Shown here: positions 1-9,217 of the stretch, piece by piece
Numbering within the stretch: the stretch's first letter is position 1
Layout of the letters: the number at the start of each line of letters is the position of its first letter
Assembly (NCBI GenBank): GCA_944325945.1
Contig: CALVBW010000025.1
Coordinates: 1 to 64,000 of the forward strand
Reading direction: 5' to 3'
DNA: 64,000 nt
Origin: Candidatus Gastranaerophilales bacterium
Lineage (GTDB): Bacteria; Cyanobacteriota; Vampirovibrionia; Gastranaerophilales; Gastranaerophilaceae
Notes under the pieces: model-generated
Databases searched by the model: none
Told to the model about the DNA's origin: nothing
The model's input: only the letters and a program-made list of their open reading frames with translations
Position numbers and translations under genes: made by a program

Positions 1-182
1 AATACGATCAATCTATTCAGGAAATCAACGCTAAAATCGAAATTATTCAAGCTCAAGATAAAAACTTAGAATTACGTCTTAAACAACTCGATACCGAACA
101 GGATGCTATCCAGACTGAAATGGATGCCGTTCAAAAGGTTATCGAAAAGAACACCGAATCTACTTTCAAAACCTTCGGTTAA
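1..182 (+). CDS. C-terminal end of a coiled-coil protein (5' partial)
   Basis: The window opens inside a gene whose last 59 codons are visible, in the frame starting at base 3 and ending in TAA at 180-182. The residues are almost all E, Q, K, D, I and L in heptad-like order, so the tail is a long amphipathic or coiled-coil helix. It ends in the short sequence ESTFKTFG. I do not recognise the family with certainty. A rho-independent terminator follows about 95 bases later, which supports this being the true gene end. Function is unknown; the visible part could be a structural or secreted helical protein. Confidence 0.7.
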   Translation, partial: YDQSIQEINAKIEIIQAQDKNLELRLKQLDTEQDAIQTEMDAVQKVIEKNTESTFKTFG

Positions 183-276
183 TACCTCTAATTTATTTTT
201 TACTTCTGAGTTTTTCAAAATTTTATATAGATACTTCTTTTTACAAGAAGTTCTATATGTTCCCCTTTTTTCCTTT

Positions 277-302
277 ACGACCTGTTCCGGTCGTTTTTTT
301 TT
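277..302 (+). terminator. Rho-independent terminator
   Basis: A perfect 6-bp stem (ACGACC / GGTCGT) with a TGTTCC loop is followed by a run of about nine T. The T tract is only on the + side, so it ends transcription of the upstream coiled-coil gene. It does not serve the reverse-strand gene that ends at 308. Confidence 0.8.
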
Positions 303-307
303 GGAGA

Positions 308-2182
308 TTATTTCAAAGCTGCATAAAGCCGCGCAAAAAAGCACGCCACATGCTGTATTGAATCCACGCGAACCCATTGGCGCGTTGCCTTAAACCTGAT
401 TGAACCAATAGATTTAGCCGGATTTTTATGGGAATATGAATTAACTTCATTATTATAGAGTAAAAATTGGCATTTAGCAGTCAATTTGCAGGCTGCTAAA
501 AGTTTTTCAGCCAGTTCAGACCAGCCCAGACGCCGGGCAAGATAATAAGAAGCCACCAGACCTTCCGAACGGGCGCCGTCAGGATAGAAATGATCACCCG
601 AATCATAATAATATCCGCCTTCGTAATCTATATACGGTGAGTCATCACGGTTATACGTCAGTTGAATCATAGTTCTTGCATCATTGAATACAAAGGCAAG
701 GTAATTTTCTTTTTCAAAATCTTCATTTTTAGACCATTCCTCAATAGCCTGCATGAGCCACGCATCGGAAGGTAATTTTGTGAACAAATCAGCATAAATC
801 TTTGGACGTTCATCAACAATCCAGTCCAGAGCCTTTTCAGCCATTTTTTTAACTTCCGCAACAAGATTTTCATCAGGAAAATTATTTGCAAAAAGTGCAA
901 GTCCAAGAAGTGCTTCTCCGGGATAATAAAACGAAAAAGTTGCTTTTCGTTCCTCATCGTTCATTTCGATTAAAGGTTCACCGTTGTTGTATGCAGGATG
1001 AATATAATAACCCAAAAATTCGCCGCTCGGACAAATTCTGCTCAATAAATGTCTGGCATAGCCTTTTATATATTCATCATATGACGCATCGCCGGTTGAA
1101 ATTCTGTACTGCATCATAGCAACAAGCAAGACACCTGTTCCGCCGAGTTTTGCCTTTTTATTTAAAAAAGCATAGCAGCCTTTTCCCCATTGAGTGTCAT
1201 GCTCACGTGTAATTGAAACGCTCCAATCAAGAGCTTTTTTTGCCGCAGCAATATATTTTTCGTCGGAAGTCAATTGATATAATCTTACAAGAGATATTAT
1301 TCCCCCGCAGTGACGCAAATCATTGTAATACAGGTTATCTTCGGACCTGTTCGGGTGTTCATGGTCTTTTCTTGTGTCATCGCAGCAGTCGTAATAATAC
1401 AAAAATCTGCCGTCGTCGTACATATTTTTAATAAGCCAGTCAACAGATGTTTTCATCTGGTTAAATAACGTATCAATATCAAATTCATCATACAGAACGT
1501 TTCCGCGGTACAGAGGAATACATTTATCTTTATATGACACAAAAGCCTTGCTTTTAAAAAGATAAAATTCAGCCTTTTTATCCTGTTCTAAAAGTTTTAT
1601 GCGCTCAAAAATTTTATCCGTAATTTTAGCAACCGGTGTTTTTTTAGCAAGTGTATTCAAAGCCTGCGCAAGCCCCATATGGCTCATAGTTACCGCATCC
1701 GTGGGCATATAGTAATACGATGTACCGTCAAACTTTAGCTCTAAACCGTTAATTCCGATTTCAAACCTGTCATCATTGAAATAGAATTGATTTAACTTCT
1801 TCAAATCGGTTTTTCTTCTGTCAGTCATATATTCAAGCATAATGCGGCATTTGTTTTCATCAGCAACGTCAAATTCCGAAAAACGCTTGTGTTTTCTGAG
1901 CATTTCAATAACACGGTTAAGAGTTACAAGAAAATTATTACGCCTGCTGCCGTATCTGATAAATTTAGTACCGGCTTGAAAAAGCGTTATGTAAGTAAGC
2001 GTTTCGGAGGGGTTATATTTTATAAAATTTGCAAGCTCCAAACCTTTTAAGCTTAACGGTTCTCCCGTCGCAAGAGATTTGCGGATTGCGGATAAAAGCT
2101 TTGCGACTTCCGTAAAATCCTGCTTAAAATACTCTCTTTCTTTGTCGTTTTGTGATTTATAATCTTGACTAACCGATTCCAT
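308..2182 (-). CDS. Alpha/alpha-barrel (six-hairpin glycosidase-like) protein
   Basis: This 624-residue protein has no signal peptide. From about residue 225 to the end it shows the repeated helix-hairpin pattern of (alpha/alpha)6 toroids, with aromatic and acidic clusters such as FLYYYDCCDDTRKDHEH, NDLRHCGGIISLVRLY, SFYYPGEALLGL and YYYDSGDHFYPDGARSEG. These patterns resemble glycosidases and sugar epimerases acting on polysaccharides. The first 200 residues form a separate domain; a stretch near residues 145-165 (IGINGLELKFDG) faintly recalls AMMECR1-type proteins, but I am not sure. The gene stands alone and divergently from smc. No ribosome site precedes the ATG; a promoter ending six bases upstream suggests a leaderless mRNA. 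Substrate is unknown, so the enzyme class is inference from fold pattern only. Confidence 0.55.
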   Translation of the reverse strand: MESVSQDYKSQNDKEREYFKQDFTEVAKLLSAIRKSLATGEPLSLKGLELANFIKYNPSETLTYITLFQAGTKFIRYGSRRNNFLVTLNRVIEMLRKHKRFSEFDVADENKCRIMLEYMTDRRKTDLKKLNQFYFNDDRFEIGINGLELKFDGTSYYYMPTDAVTMSHMGLAQALNTLAKKTPVAKITDKIFERIKLLEQDKKAEFYLFKSKAFVSYKDKCIPLYRGNVLYDEFDIDTLFNQMKTSVDWLIKNMYDDGRFLYYYDCCDDTRKDHEHPNRSEDNLYYNDLRHCGGIISLVRLYQLTSDEKYIAAAKKALDWSVSITREHDTQWGKGCYAFLNKKAKLGGTGVLLVAMMQYRISTGDASYDEYIKGYARHLLSRICPSGEFLGYYIHPAYNNGEPLIEMNDEERKATFSFYYPGEALLGLALFANNFPDENLVAEVKKMAEKALDWIVDERPKIYADLFTKLPSDAWLMQAIEEWSKNEDFEKENYLAFVFNDARTMIQLTYNRDDSPYIDYEGGYYYDSGDHFYPDGARSEGLVASYYLARRLGWSELAEKLLAACKLTAKCQFLLYNNEVNSYSHKNPAKSIGSIRFKATRQWVRVDSIQHVACFFARLYAALK

Positions 2183-2188
2183 GAAACT

Positions 2189-2217
2189 ATAATAGCACTT
2201 TAGCAGTCATTAGGCAA
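2189..2217 (-). promoter_or_regulatory. Leaderless-type promoter of the alpha/alpha-barrel gene
   Basis: On the reverse strand the -35 box is TTGCCT (2212-2217). After a 17-base spacer comes the -10 box TATTAT (2189-2194), and then exactly six bases before the ATG at 2182. Transcription would begin at or next to the start codon. No Shine-Dalgarno sequence is present. Confidence 0.55.
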
Positions 2218-2247
2218 ATAAATAAACGTAAAGATTTATTTAATATT

Positions 2248-2276
2248 TTGACATGACAAAAAAGTTATAGTTCAAT
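2248..2276 (+). promoter_or_regulatory. Probable promoter of the smc operon
   Basis: A consensus -35 box TTGACA (2248-2253) is followed after 17 bases by TTCAAT (2271-2276), a weaker -10. It leaves a leader of roughly 30 bases before the smc ATG, with TAGGAA as the likely ribosome site. Confidence 0.45.
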
Positions 2277-2309
2277 AATAATAAGACTTGGTAGGAATTT
2301 TATAAATTT

Positions 2310-5300
2310 ATGTACATAAAACAGCTTGAAATTGATAATTTCAAATCATTTGCCAACAAATCCGAAATACCGTTATTAAAAGGTTTCACAACAATATCTG
2401 GACCGAACGGCTCGGGTAAAAGCAACATAATCGACAGCATTTTATTTGCACTGGGCTTAGCAAATGCCGGAGAGCTCCGTGCTGAAAATTTGTCGCACTT
2501 TATTTCCACCTATACCAAGCGTAATGATGCACTGGTAAAAGTAACTTTCGGCGATATGGAAGGCGGACGTGATTTAAGCATTGCAAGGCGCATAAGAAAG
2601 TCCACTCAGGGCTATGCAAGTACTTATTACCTGAATGACAGCGTTACAACACTTTCCAATATTCATGCTGTGCTTGAAAAATATAACGTAACCCCCAACA
2701 GCTACAACGTAATGATGCAGGGCGACGTCATGGGAATTACAAATTGTTCTCCTAAACAGCGCCGCAAAATTATAGACGAAATAGCAGGCATTGCGGATTT
2801 TGACAGAAGAATAGAACAGGCAACAAATGAATTAACGACGGTTGAACAGCGTGTTGAACGCTCAAGCGTTATTTTGAATGAAGTTGACACCCGCCTTGAC
2901 CAATTAAAAGAAGAACGCGAGGTAGCTCTTAAATACCAGAAATTACGCGAAGAAAAAACTTCTCTAGAAAGCCAGATTAATACCGTCCGCTTTTTTGACA
3001 TAAAAAGAAATCTGGAACAGGCACATGAAAATATCCTTGAATTTACCAAAAAGAAAAAAGAAGAAGAAGTTAAAAGCAAGGATTTGGACGAGCGCCTGAA
3101 TTTGATTAAACAAAAATATCAGGAGATTTCCGACAGATTAAAAGAAGAAGGCGAACAGCAGCAGATTAATTTAAAGAAACAGGAAGAAGGATTAAAAGGC
3201 GAAATTGACAGGAAAAATAACGCATCTATTTATGCTGACAAACAAATCCACGACGGACTCCGTTCAATTGAAAACGCCAAAAACGGCATAGAAACTTTTA
3301 ATCACAAAATCGAAGATTTCAAGTTAAAAATAAACCTTAAAAACGATGAAATTAAGATTATTGAAAAAAATATTGCAGACAAAAATGAAGAATTAAAGAA
3401 AATCTTAGAGGACATGACAGGTCTTAATGCGACCGCAGACCAGCATATTGAGCGCAGAAACACGCTGCGAAAAGAGCTAGAAAACCTTCAAGACAAAGAA
3501 AACAGTTTGATAAAAGAACGTCTGCCGCTTGAAAATGAGCTTAAAAATCTTCAAAAAGAACTTGATGAAGCTAAAGCCAGGCTTGCCGAACTTGAAGATA
3601 TGAAGCGTAACTTCAGCGAAAATCAATCATTAAAAAAAGAACTTGTTGAGCAATTAGAAAAAGAGCTGCAGGATTTTAAAATTATTCAGCAAAACACCCT
3701 GCACGATTTGGATACAACAAAAAATGAGATTAATGACCTGAATTACAATATTCAAATGGCATACAGAAAAATTTCATCAATGGAGGCTAAAAAACAAGCC
3801 TTTGAAGATGCGAATTTCGGACGCGCAATAGATACAATTATGGGCGCGAACCTCAAAGGCGTCCACGCCCCGCTTGTTAAACTCGGCACGGTTGATAAAG
3901 AATATTCAACAGCAATGGAAGTTGCATTCGGCGGCAGAATGGCACATCTGGTCGTTGATGATGAACATGTTGCATCAGTTGCAATTGAACTTTTAAAATC
4001 TTCAAATGCGGGCAGAGCAACGTTTATTCCGCTGAATAAAGTCCAAAAAGCACCAGCAAAACTTCAATTACCAAAAGACAAAGGCGTAATTGATTTTGCA
4101 ATAAATCTTGTAGACTTTGAGGACAAATACCTTAACGCGTTTTTCTACGCAGTTGGCGATACACTTGTTGTCGAGGATATGGAATGTGCCAAAAAGCTTA
4201 TCGGAAGATACCGTATGGTAACTTTACAGGGCGAACTTTTTGAAAAATCAGGTTCAATAACAGGCGGTTCCGTTAGACGTACGGGTTTAAGCTTCAGCCA
4301 GAATGACGATGCAGAACTTGAAACTTTCAAAATCAGGCTGAAAGATATGGAAGATAAATTGTCCGCACTGGAAAAGAAAAAAACAGAACTTGAACAAAAA
4401 CTTGATACTGTCAGAACAAATTATTCCGACTCAATGAGTGAATACAGCAAATCAAAAATCGAACTTGACAGTATGAATAAAAATTATGATCAGAGTGAAA
4501 CAATTCTGGCTGAAAAAACGGATTTTATAAAGCTTACCGCGCCAAAAATCGAAGATTTGAACAAAAAACTGGACAAAATGGAAGAAAATCACGTTCAAAT
4601 CTTAGAAAAAATTTCAACCGCCCAATCTCAGATTGAAGAAGTCGAAAAACTCATTAACGACAAGGATTTAAAAGAACTCAAAGAAAAAACCGAAGGCGTT
4701 GAATTTGAAATAAAACGTTTGCAGACAAACCTCATGAATGCAAATAATGACGTGAATGAGCTTAACCGCCAGATTACTTTCCACGTCAATTTAATTGAAA
4801 CCAAAAACGAAGAAATTGATTCAATAGAAAAAAACAATTTGAAGCTTGAAGAAGATAAAAAGCAATACAAAGCAGATATCGAAGTTTTGAACCAAAAAAT
4901 TGAAGGTTTAAAGGAACAAATTGACGAAATCGAAGAAAAACTCGGCAAATTGCTAAAAGAACGCGACGAGATTAACAATGATTTAATTGAACTTGAGAAA
5001 CAAAAACACATCAAAACAACCGATATTGAACGAATTGCGGAACAGATTGAATCTTTCAAAGCCCGCCGCAGAGAGCTTGAACCGCAAATGGATCAGGCGC
5101 GTGAAGTTCTGGAAAATTCCGGCGTTGAAATTAATAAACTTGAACCGGTTGACATTTCAATAGACGAAATCACATCAAAAATTCAGCGTCTGGAACGCAG
5201 AATGGAAGAATTGGGCGACGTCAACATGCGCGCGCTTGCGGCGTATGAAGAAGTTCTTGCACGTCAGGAAGAATTAAAACTCCAGATTGAAACCCTTTCA

Positions 5301-5810
5301 AAAGAAAGGAAAGAAATCCTTGACAGAATGCACGGCTATGAACAGCTTAAAAAAGAAACATTTATGAAAACTTACAACAACATAAATGAAAACTTTAAAG
5401 ATGTTTTCCACCAGCTCTCAGAAGGTGAAGGCGAATTAAAGCTCGAAAATCCTGATGATCCGCTCTCCGGCGGTCTGACGATTGAAGCTCAGCCAAGAGA
5501 TAAAAAACTTCAAAGGCTTGAAAGTATGTCAGGCGGCGAAAAATCCTTAACCGCTTTAGCATTTGTATTTGCAATTCAACGCTATATGCCGGCACCTTTC
5601 TACGCATTTGACGAGGTTGATGCCAGCCTCGACACAATGAACGTTGAACGTATCGCCCATATGGTGCAGAACCAGTCAAAAGATACGCAATTTATAGTAG
5701 TTAGTCACAGAAAACCTATGATAGAATCAGCTAATAGGACAATCGGTGTTACGCAAAAAGAAAAAGGCATCACAAGAGTTACAGGGATTAAATTAAGAGA
5801 TGATGAATAA
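2310..5810 (+). CDS. smc: Chromosome segregation protein SMC
   Basis: This 1166-residue SMC ATPase forms the ring of the bacterial condensin complex, which compacts and helps separate daughter chromosomes. The Walker A motif GPNGSGKS is at residues 31-38. Long lysine/glutamate-rich coiled coils occupy about 165-500 and 660-1020. A hinge domain lies between at about 500-655 (GRAIDTIMGANLKGVHAP). The signature SGGEKS is near 1072 and Walker B FYAFDEVDASLD near 1098. Length and order match the family. It is the first gene of an overlapping smc-scpA-scpB run, which is a strong functional context. The start was chosen for its conserved N-terminus (MYIKQLEIDNFKSFA) and its upstream TAGGAA. Confidence 0.98.
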   Translation: MYIKQLEIDNFKSFANKSEIPLLKGFTTISGPNGSGKSNIIDSILFALGLANAGELRAENLSHFISTYTKRNDALVKVTFGDMEGGRDLSIARRIRKSTQGYASTYYLNDSVTTLSNIHAVLEKYNVTPNSYNVMMQGDVMGITNCSPKQRRKIIDEIAGIADFDRRIEQATNELTTVEQRVERSSVILNEVDTRLDQLKEEREVALKYQKLREEKTSLESQINTVRFFDIKRNLEQAHENILEFTKKKKEEEVKSKDLDERLNLIKQKYQEISDRLKEEGEQQQINLKKQEEGLKGEIDRKNNASIYADKQIHDGLRSIENAKNGIETFNHKIEDFKLKINLKNDEIKIIEKNIADKNEELKKILEDMTGLNATADQHIERRNTLRKELENLQDKENSLIKERLPLENELKNLQKELDEAKARLAELEDMKRNFSENQSLKKELVEQLEKELQDFKIIQQNTLHDLDTTKNEINDLNYNIQMAYRKISSMEAKKQAFEDANFGRAIDTIMGANLKGVHAPLVKLGTVDKEYSTAMEVAFGGRMAHLVVDDEHVASVAIELLKSSNAGRATFIPLNKVQKAPAKLQLPKDKGVIDFAINLVDFEDKYLNAFFYAVGDTLVVEDMECAKKLIGRYRMVTLQGELFEKSGSITGGSVRRTGLSFSQNDDAELETFKIRLKDMEDKLSALEKKKTELEQKLDTVRTNYSDSMSEYSKSKIELDSMNKNYDQSETILAEKTDFIKLTAPKIEDLNKKLDKMEENHVQILEKISTAQSQIEEVEKLINDKDLKELKEKTEGVEFEIKRLQTNLMNANNDVNELNRQITFHVNLIETKNEEIDSIEKNNLKLEEDKKQYKADIEVLNQKIEGLKEQIDEIEEKLGKLLKERDEINNDLIELEKQKHIKTTDIERIAEQIESFKARRRELEPQMDQAREVLENSGVEINKLEPVDISIDEITSKIQRLERRMEELGDVNMRALAAYEEVLARQEELKLQIETLSKERKEILDRMHGYEQLKKETFMKTYNNINENFKDVFHQLSEGEGELKLENPDDPLSGGLTIEAQPRDKKLQRLESMSGGEKSLTALAFVFAIQRYMPAPFYAFDEVDASLDTMNVERIAHMVQNQSKDTQFIVVSHRKPMIESANRTIGVTQKEKGITRVTGIKLRDDE

Positions 5811-6657
5811 CGAGGCAGCAATACATTACGACATCAACAGTACAACCCTCCCCGAATTAGTTCAAACTAATGAAGATGAAGGCATCGGTATCCTTGTTTC
5901 CATGGCAAAAGCAGGAAAAATTGATCCGTGGAACGTTGATATTATTGATGTTACGGATAAATACCTCGCGCATATCTGCGAGATGAAATCTCAAAACCTG
6001 CGTCTGACTGGCAGAACATTTCTTTTTGCAGCAGTTCTTCTTAAATTAAAATCAAATGTTCTGGAAGGTAATGAAGAAATTTTACAAATCGGCGAACCCG
6101 ATTACACCGAAGGGCTTGAATATGACGATGACGGGTTTATTGTTGAATATCCCCAAGATGAAGAATTCATGCCGACAAGCAATGTTGTATCAATTGACGA
6201 TGTTCTGCAAAGACGCACAAGCGTAAGACTTAACAGAAACCGCGTTGTAACCCTGCGTGATTTAATCAGACAATTACAGTTTTACGAAAAATTAGAGAAA
6301 AAACAGTCGCTGCAGCAGGCGCATGAAAGAGCCAGACGCAGAGTGCAGTCTTATTCAAGGTTTACACCGGATGATATTATAAATCTGGCACACGAAGAAT
6401 ATATTGAAGATTGTGTTTTAAAGCTGAAAGAAAATTTATCACAGATTTTTGAACGCGAAGAAAAAATTGAATTGAATGAACTGACTTTGCTCGGCATGGA
6501 TAAAATAAGCGCATATATAGCACTCTTATTTTTGACGGCCGAAACCGATTATGATTTAAAACAGGACAAATTTTATTCTGATTTGTACGTTGTAAAGGAA
6601 ACACAACAAAAAGCAGAAGAAGGAGCTGAGAATGGAACAGTTAAAATCGCGGATTGA
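5800..6657 (+). CDS. scpA: Segregation and condensation protein A
   Basis: This 285-residue kleisin bridges the SMC heads in bacterial condensin. The N-terminal part (residues about 25-90) has the family pattern IGILVSMAKAGKIDPWNVDI and the following FLFAAVLLKLKS helix that contacts the SMC neck. An acidic, poorly conserved linker follows (LEYDDDGFIVEYPQDEE). The C-terminal winged-helix segment, ending about residue 260, should bind the SMC head. The gene overlaps the end of smc by 11 bases, and two consecutive ATG codons (5800 and 5803) could both serve as start. Its end overlaps scpB. This tight overlap implies translational coupling and a fixed ratio of subunits. Confidence 0.95.
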   Translation: MMNNEAAIHYDINSTTLPELVQTNEDEGIGILVSMAKAGKIDPWNVDIIDVTDKYLAHICEMKSQNLRLTGRTFLFAAVLLKLKSNVLEGNEEILQIGEPDYTEGLEYDDDGFIVEYPQDEEFMPTSNVVSIDDVLQRRTSVRLNRNRVVTLRDLIRQLQFYEKLEKKQSLQQAHERARRRVQSYSRFTPDDIINLAHEEYIEDCVLKLKENLSQIFEREEKIELNELTLLGMDKISAYIALLFLTAETDYDLKQDKFYSDLYVVKETQQKAEEGAENGTVKIAD

Positions 6658-7150
6658 AGCTGTTTTGTTCACGACAGCTAAAGCTTTAACCGCAAAAGAA
6701 ATCGCGGAAATTCTTGAAACTGACACGGAAGCCGTTGAAGAAGCTCTGTTGGATTTGATTATGGATTACTCATCCCGCGACGGCGCGCTGGAAATTGACG
6801 ATGAAAACGGCTATATTCTGCAGGTTAAGGAAGAACACATGGATATCGTTGAAAAGCTTTGTCCTGTTGAGTTAAAACCCGCGGTTTTAAGAACACTTTC
6901 AGTTATAGCGCTAAAAGAACCCATAAGGCAATCCGCACTGAAAGATATGCGCGGATCCAACGCTTATGAACATGTTCAGGAGCTTTTGGAAAAAGGTCTG
7001 ATTTCAAGAACAAAAGATAAAAACGGCAGGAGCTATAACTTAAAAACCACACCCAAATTTGCGGAATACTTTAAGCTGAAAGGCGACACAAAAGCTCTTG
7101 CCAAAATGCTGGATCTGGAAAAAAGGATAGAGGATGAGCCTGAAAACTAG
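6632..7150 (+). CDS. scpB: Segregation and condensation protein B
   Basis: This 172-residue protein has two winged-helix domains. Residues 1-75 begin LKSRIEAVLFTTAKALTAKEIAEIL, the usual ScpB opening. Residues 85-160 hold the second domain, with the typical VIALKEPIRQSALKDMRG stretch. ScpB dimers bind the ScpA linker and complete the SMC-ScpAB complex. A good ribosome site (AGAAGGAG) sits inside the end of scpA and fixes the start at 6632. The protein is near the short end of the family's usual length. Its last codons overlap the next gene by 17 bases, so the metalloprotease downstream is probably made from the same message. Confidence 0.95.
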   Translation: MEQLKSRIEAVLFTTAKALTAKEIAEILETDTEAVEEALLDLIMDYSSRDGALEIDDENGYILQVKEEHMDIVEKLCPVELKPAVLRTLSVIALKEPIRQSALKDMRGSNAYEHVQELLEKGLISRTKDKNGRSYNLKTTPKFAEYFKLKGDTKALAKMLDLEKRIEDEPEN

Positions 7151-8441
7151 GGATATATTTTTAGGAATTATTGTTATTATTGCCGCGTACGGCATTACAA
7201 CAATTATAACGCCGAAAATTTTCTTCTGGAAAGGCATGAATTTATATAATAATAAAAATTATTCTGCTGCAATTGGTTATATTAAAAAAGCATTAATATT
7301 ACGTCCTGATAATACGGATTACAGATTCTATTTTGTAAAGTCGCTTTCCGAATTAAAACCCACATACGAAGTTCAAAAAATAATGTATAAATTTGCTACT
7401 AACAAAAAGGATGACGGTGCGACAATTCTTGCAAATGAAAAAATTGCAGAGTGGAAAAGAAACATCCATGAAAATATCGGTAATAATTATATTGAGCAAA
7501 CCCCTTCCGATAGTCACATAATAAGATGGAACAAAAATTCTTTTCCGCTTAAAGTGTACATAGATACAATGAATTCTGTGCCTGATTATTACAAATCAGC
7601 CATCTCGCGCGCACTAAACCAATGGGATAAATCAGTTGATTTTGTTGCGTTCACATTAGCAGAAAAACAATCTGATGCCCAAATTTCAATTTTATTTGCA
7701 CCTATACCGGAAAATGTCTGTGATAATGACAGCAAAATATGCAAATTCGTTGTGGGATATACTACTCCAAAAACTACAGGCAGAAAATTACAAAAAATGA
7801 CAATTACAATATATGATAAAAATCCAAGAGGCGAATATTTTTCTGATAAAGAAATATACAATACGGTTTTGCATGAGTTAGGTCACGCTCTGGGGATAAT
7901 GGGACACAGTTACAGTTCCAGCGATTTAATGTACCAGCAGACACAAAATAACCGTAGCATTTTTGCACTATATCGGGAAGATTTTCACTACCTTTCAGGC
8001 AATGACGTGAATACTCTTAAACTTCTATACATGCTTGAGCCTACAATTACGGATAAAGTATCTAAAGACAAGGAAGCATTGATATACACCCCTATTCTTC
8101 TGGGCAGCCCTGAAGAAAGGGCTCAACAAAAAGTTAAAGAGGCGCTGGATTATATTAATACTTCCCCCGAAATTGCAGTAGGCTATATAAATCTCGCCGG
8201 AGCATATGCGGATTTAAAACAATATAAAAAAGCACTTGAAGCATTACAATCTGCACTTGATGTAGCTAATACCGATAATGAAAAATTTGTAATTTACTAC
8301 AATTTTGCCTACATTTACCTGAATACTGAAAAATATGACGCAGCACTTGAGTTCGCGGAGCTGGCACAACAAATTCAATCAACACAGGATATTATTGAAC
8401 TCATAAGCGTAATTAAGCACAATCAAAATATATCAAAATAG
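7134..8441 (+). CDS. Membrane-anchored matrixin-like zinc metalloprotease with TPR repeats
   Basis: This 435-residue protein starts with one membrane segment (residues about 8-27, IFLGIIVIIAAYGITTII), then a first TPR-like pair around 33-70. The middle domain carries the zinc-binding motif HELGHALGIMGH near residues 247-258. The nearby SSDLMY forms the Met-turn expected of metzincins. This is the bacterial matrixin variant with one extra residue before the third histidine. The C-terminal 100 residues contain two further TPR units (AIEVAVGYINLAGAYADLKQY-type pattern, seen around 350-430). The catalytic domain should face outside the cytoplasm, anchored by the N-terminal helix. It overlaps scpB by 17 bases, although no role in chromosome segregation is known for such proteases. 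Substrate unknown. Confidence 0.8.
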   Translation: MSLKTRDIFLGIIVIIAAYGITTIITPKIFFWKGMNLYNNKNYSAAIGYIKKALILRPDNTDYRFYFVKSLSELKPTYEVQKIMYKFATNKKDDGATILANEKIAEWKRNIHENIGNNYIEQTPSDSHIIRWNKNSFPLKVYIDTMNSVPDYYKSAISRALNQWDKSVDFVAFTLAEKQSDAQISILFAPIPENVCDNDSKICKFVVGYTTPKTTGRKLQKMTITIYDKNPRGEYFSDKEIYNTVLHELGHALGIMGHSYSSSDLMYQQTQNNRSIFALYREDFHYLSGNDVNTLKLLYMLEPTITDKVSKDKEALIYTPILLGSPEERAQQKVKEALDYINTSPEIAVGYINLAGAYADLKQYKKALEALQSALDVANTDNEKFVIYYNFAYIYLNTEKYDAALEFAELAQQIQSTQDIIELISVIKHNQNISK

Positions 8442-8510
8442 TGTAAAGAAATACTAAGTTTGTAGCAAATTTATATTTTAGCAGTTTTAAAACAGAAAAA
8501 GGTGTTTATT

Positions 8511-9134
8511 ATGCAAATAAACAAAGCTGCAGAAACAAGTTTTACAGGAGTAATCCCCGTCAGAGTTTTACAAGACGGCAAAGAAATTTTAGACAGAAAT
8601 ATTGTGCGAAAAACCTGCCTTGAAGTTATTGACGGGCTGGCAGGACCGCTGAAAGATAAAGTTGAATTCAAACCTGCAGCAGCACAACTAGCTGTAATGG
8701 ATAACGATTACAAATTTATACGTGCATATCATGGACACAAAAAAACTTTTACGGATAGAAAATTCACAGCATCCGACTTTTTTAAAATAATATTTGACAA
8801 AATTGGAAGAGGATATATTGTCACAGGAAAATCAGCGGACAAGCTTGCCGAGCTGGGAAAAGCAATAGGAATTGCAAAACGTGACTGCAAAATATGTAAT
8901 GTTGCATCTTCTCCAAACCTTGAGGCTGCCAAGGCAAATTACTGGAATGCTGTAAAACAAATTGGAAACAACCTTGATTTGCGTATACGAGAGGCTTTTG
9001 CGCCTAATACACTTGAAAAGTTCGGCAAATACCAGCAAATGGACGTTCAAATATCAACTAAAACCAAAAAAATTAAAGGCAAAGAGGATACAAAAGTAAT
9101 TCTTGAGAATATAGCATTTTCTGACAGAAAATAA
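8511..9134 (+). CDS. F-x-G motif protein of unknown function
   Basis: This is a 207-residue soluble-looking protein with no recognised domain. The N-terminus MQINKAAETSFTGVIPVRVL carries the S-F-T-G motif seen in several other unrelated proteins of this window. The body is mixed alpha/beta, with a central stretch IIFDKIGRGYIVTGKSADKL and a basic C-terminal third. The ATG at 8511 is preferred over the in-frame GTG at 8502 because AAAAAGG lies seven bases upstream of it. It sits alone between the smc operon and a FAD dehydrogenase, in the same orientation. No signal peptide or membrane helix is visible. Function unknown. Confidence 0.75.
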   Translation: MQINKAAETSFTGVIPVRVLQDGKEILDRNIVRKTCLEVIDGLAGPLKDKVEFKPAAAQLAVMDNDYKFIRAYHGHKKTFTDRKFTASDFFKIIFDKIGRGYIVTGKSADKLAELGKAIGIAKRDCKICNVASSPNLEAAKANYWNAVKQIGNNLDLRIREAFAPNTLEKFGKYQQMDVQISTKTKKIKGKEDTKVILENIAFSDRK

Positions 9135-9217
9135 GATTAACAAAATCTTCACAAAGTCTTTTAAAATAAATACTTTTAAGTTATATTTATCTGGTTGAGA
9201 CTTAATCGGAGAGAAAG

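Noticed and set aside
4628-5059. Serine-rich reverse-strand ORF inside smc
   Set aside because: It mirrors the lysine/glutamate codons of the SMC coiled coil on the other strand (TTT, TTC, TCC). It has no ribosome site or family pattern.
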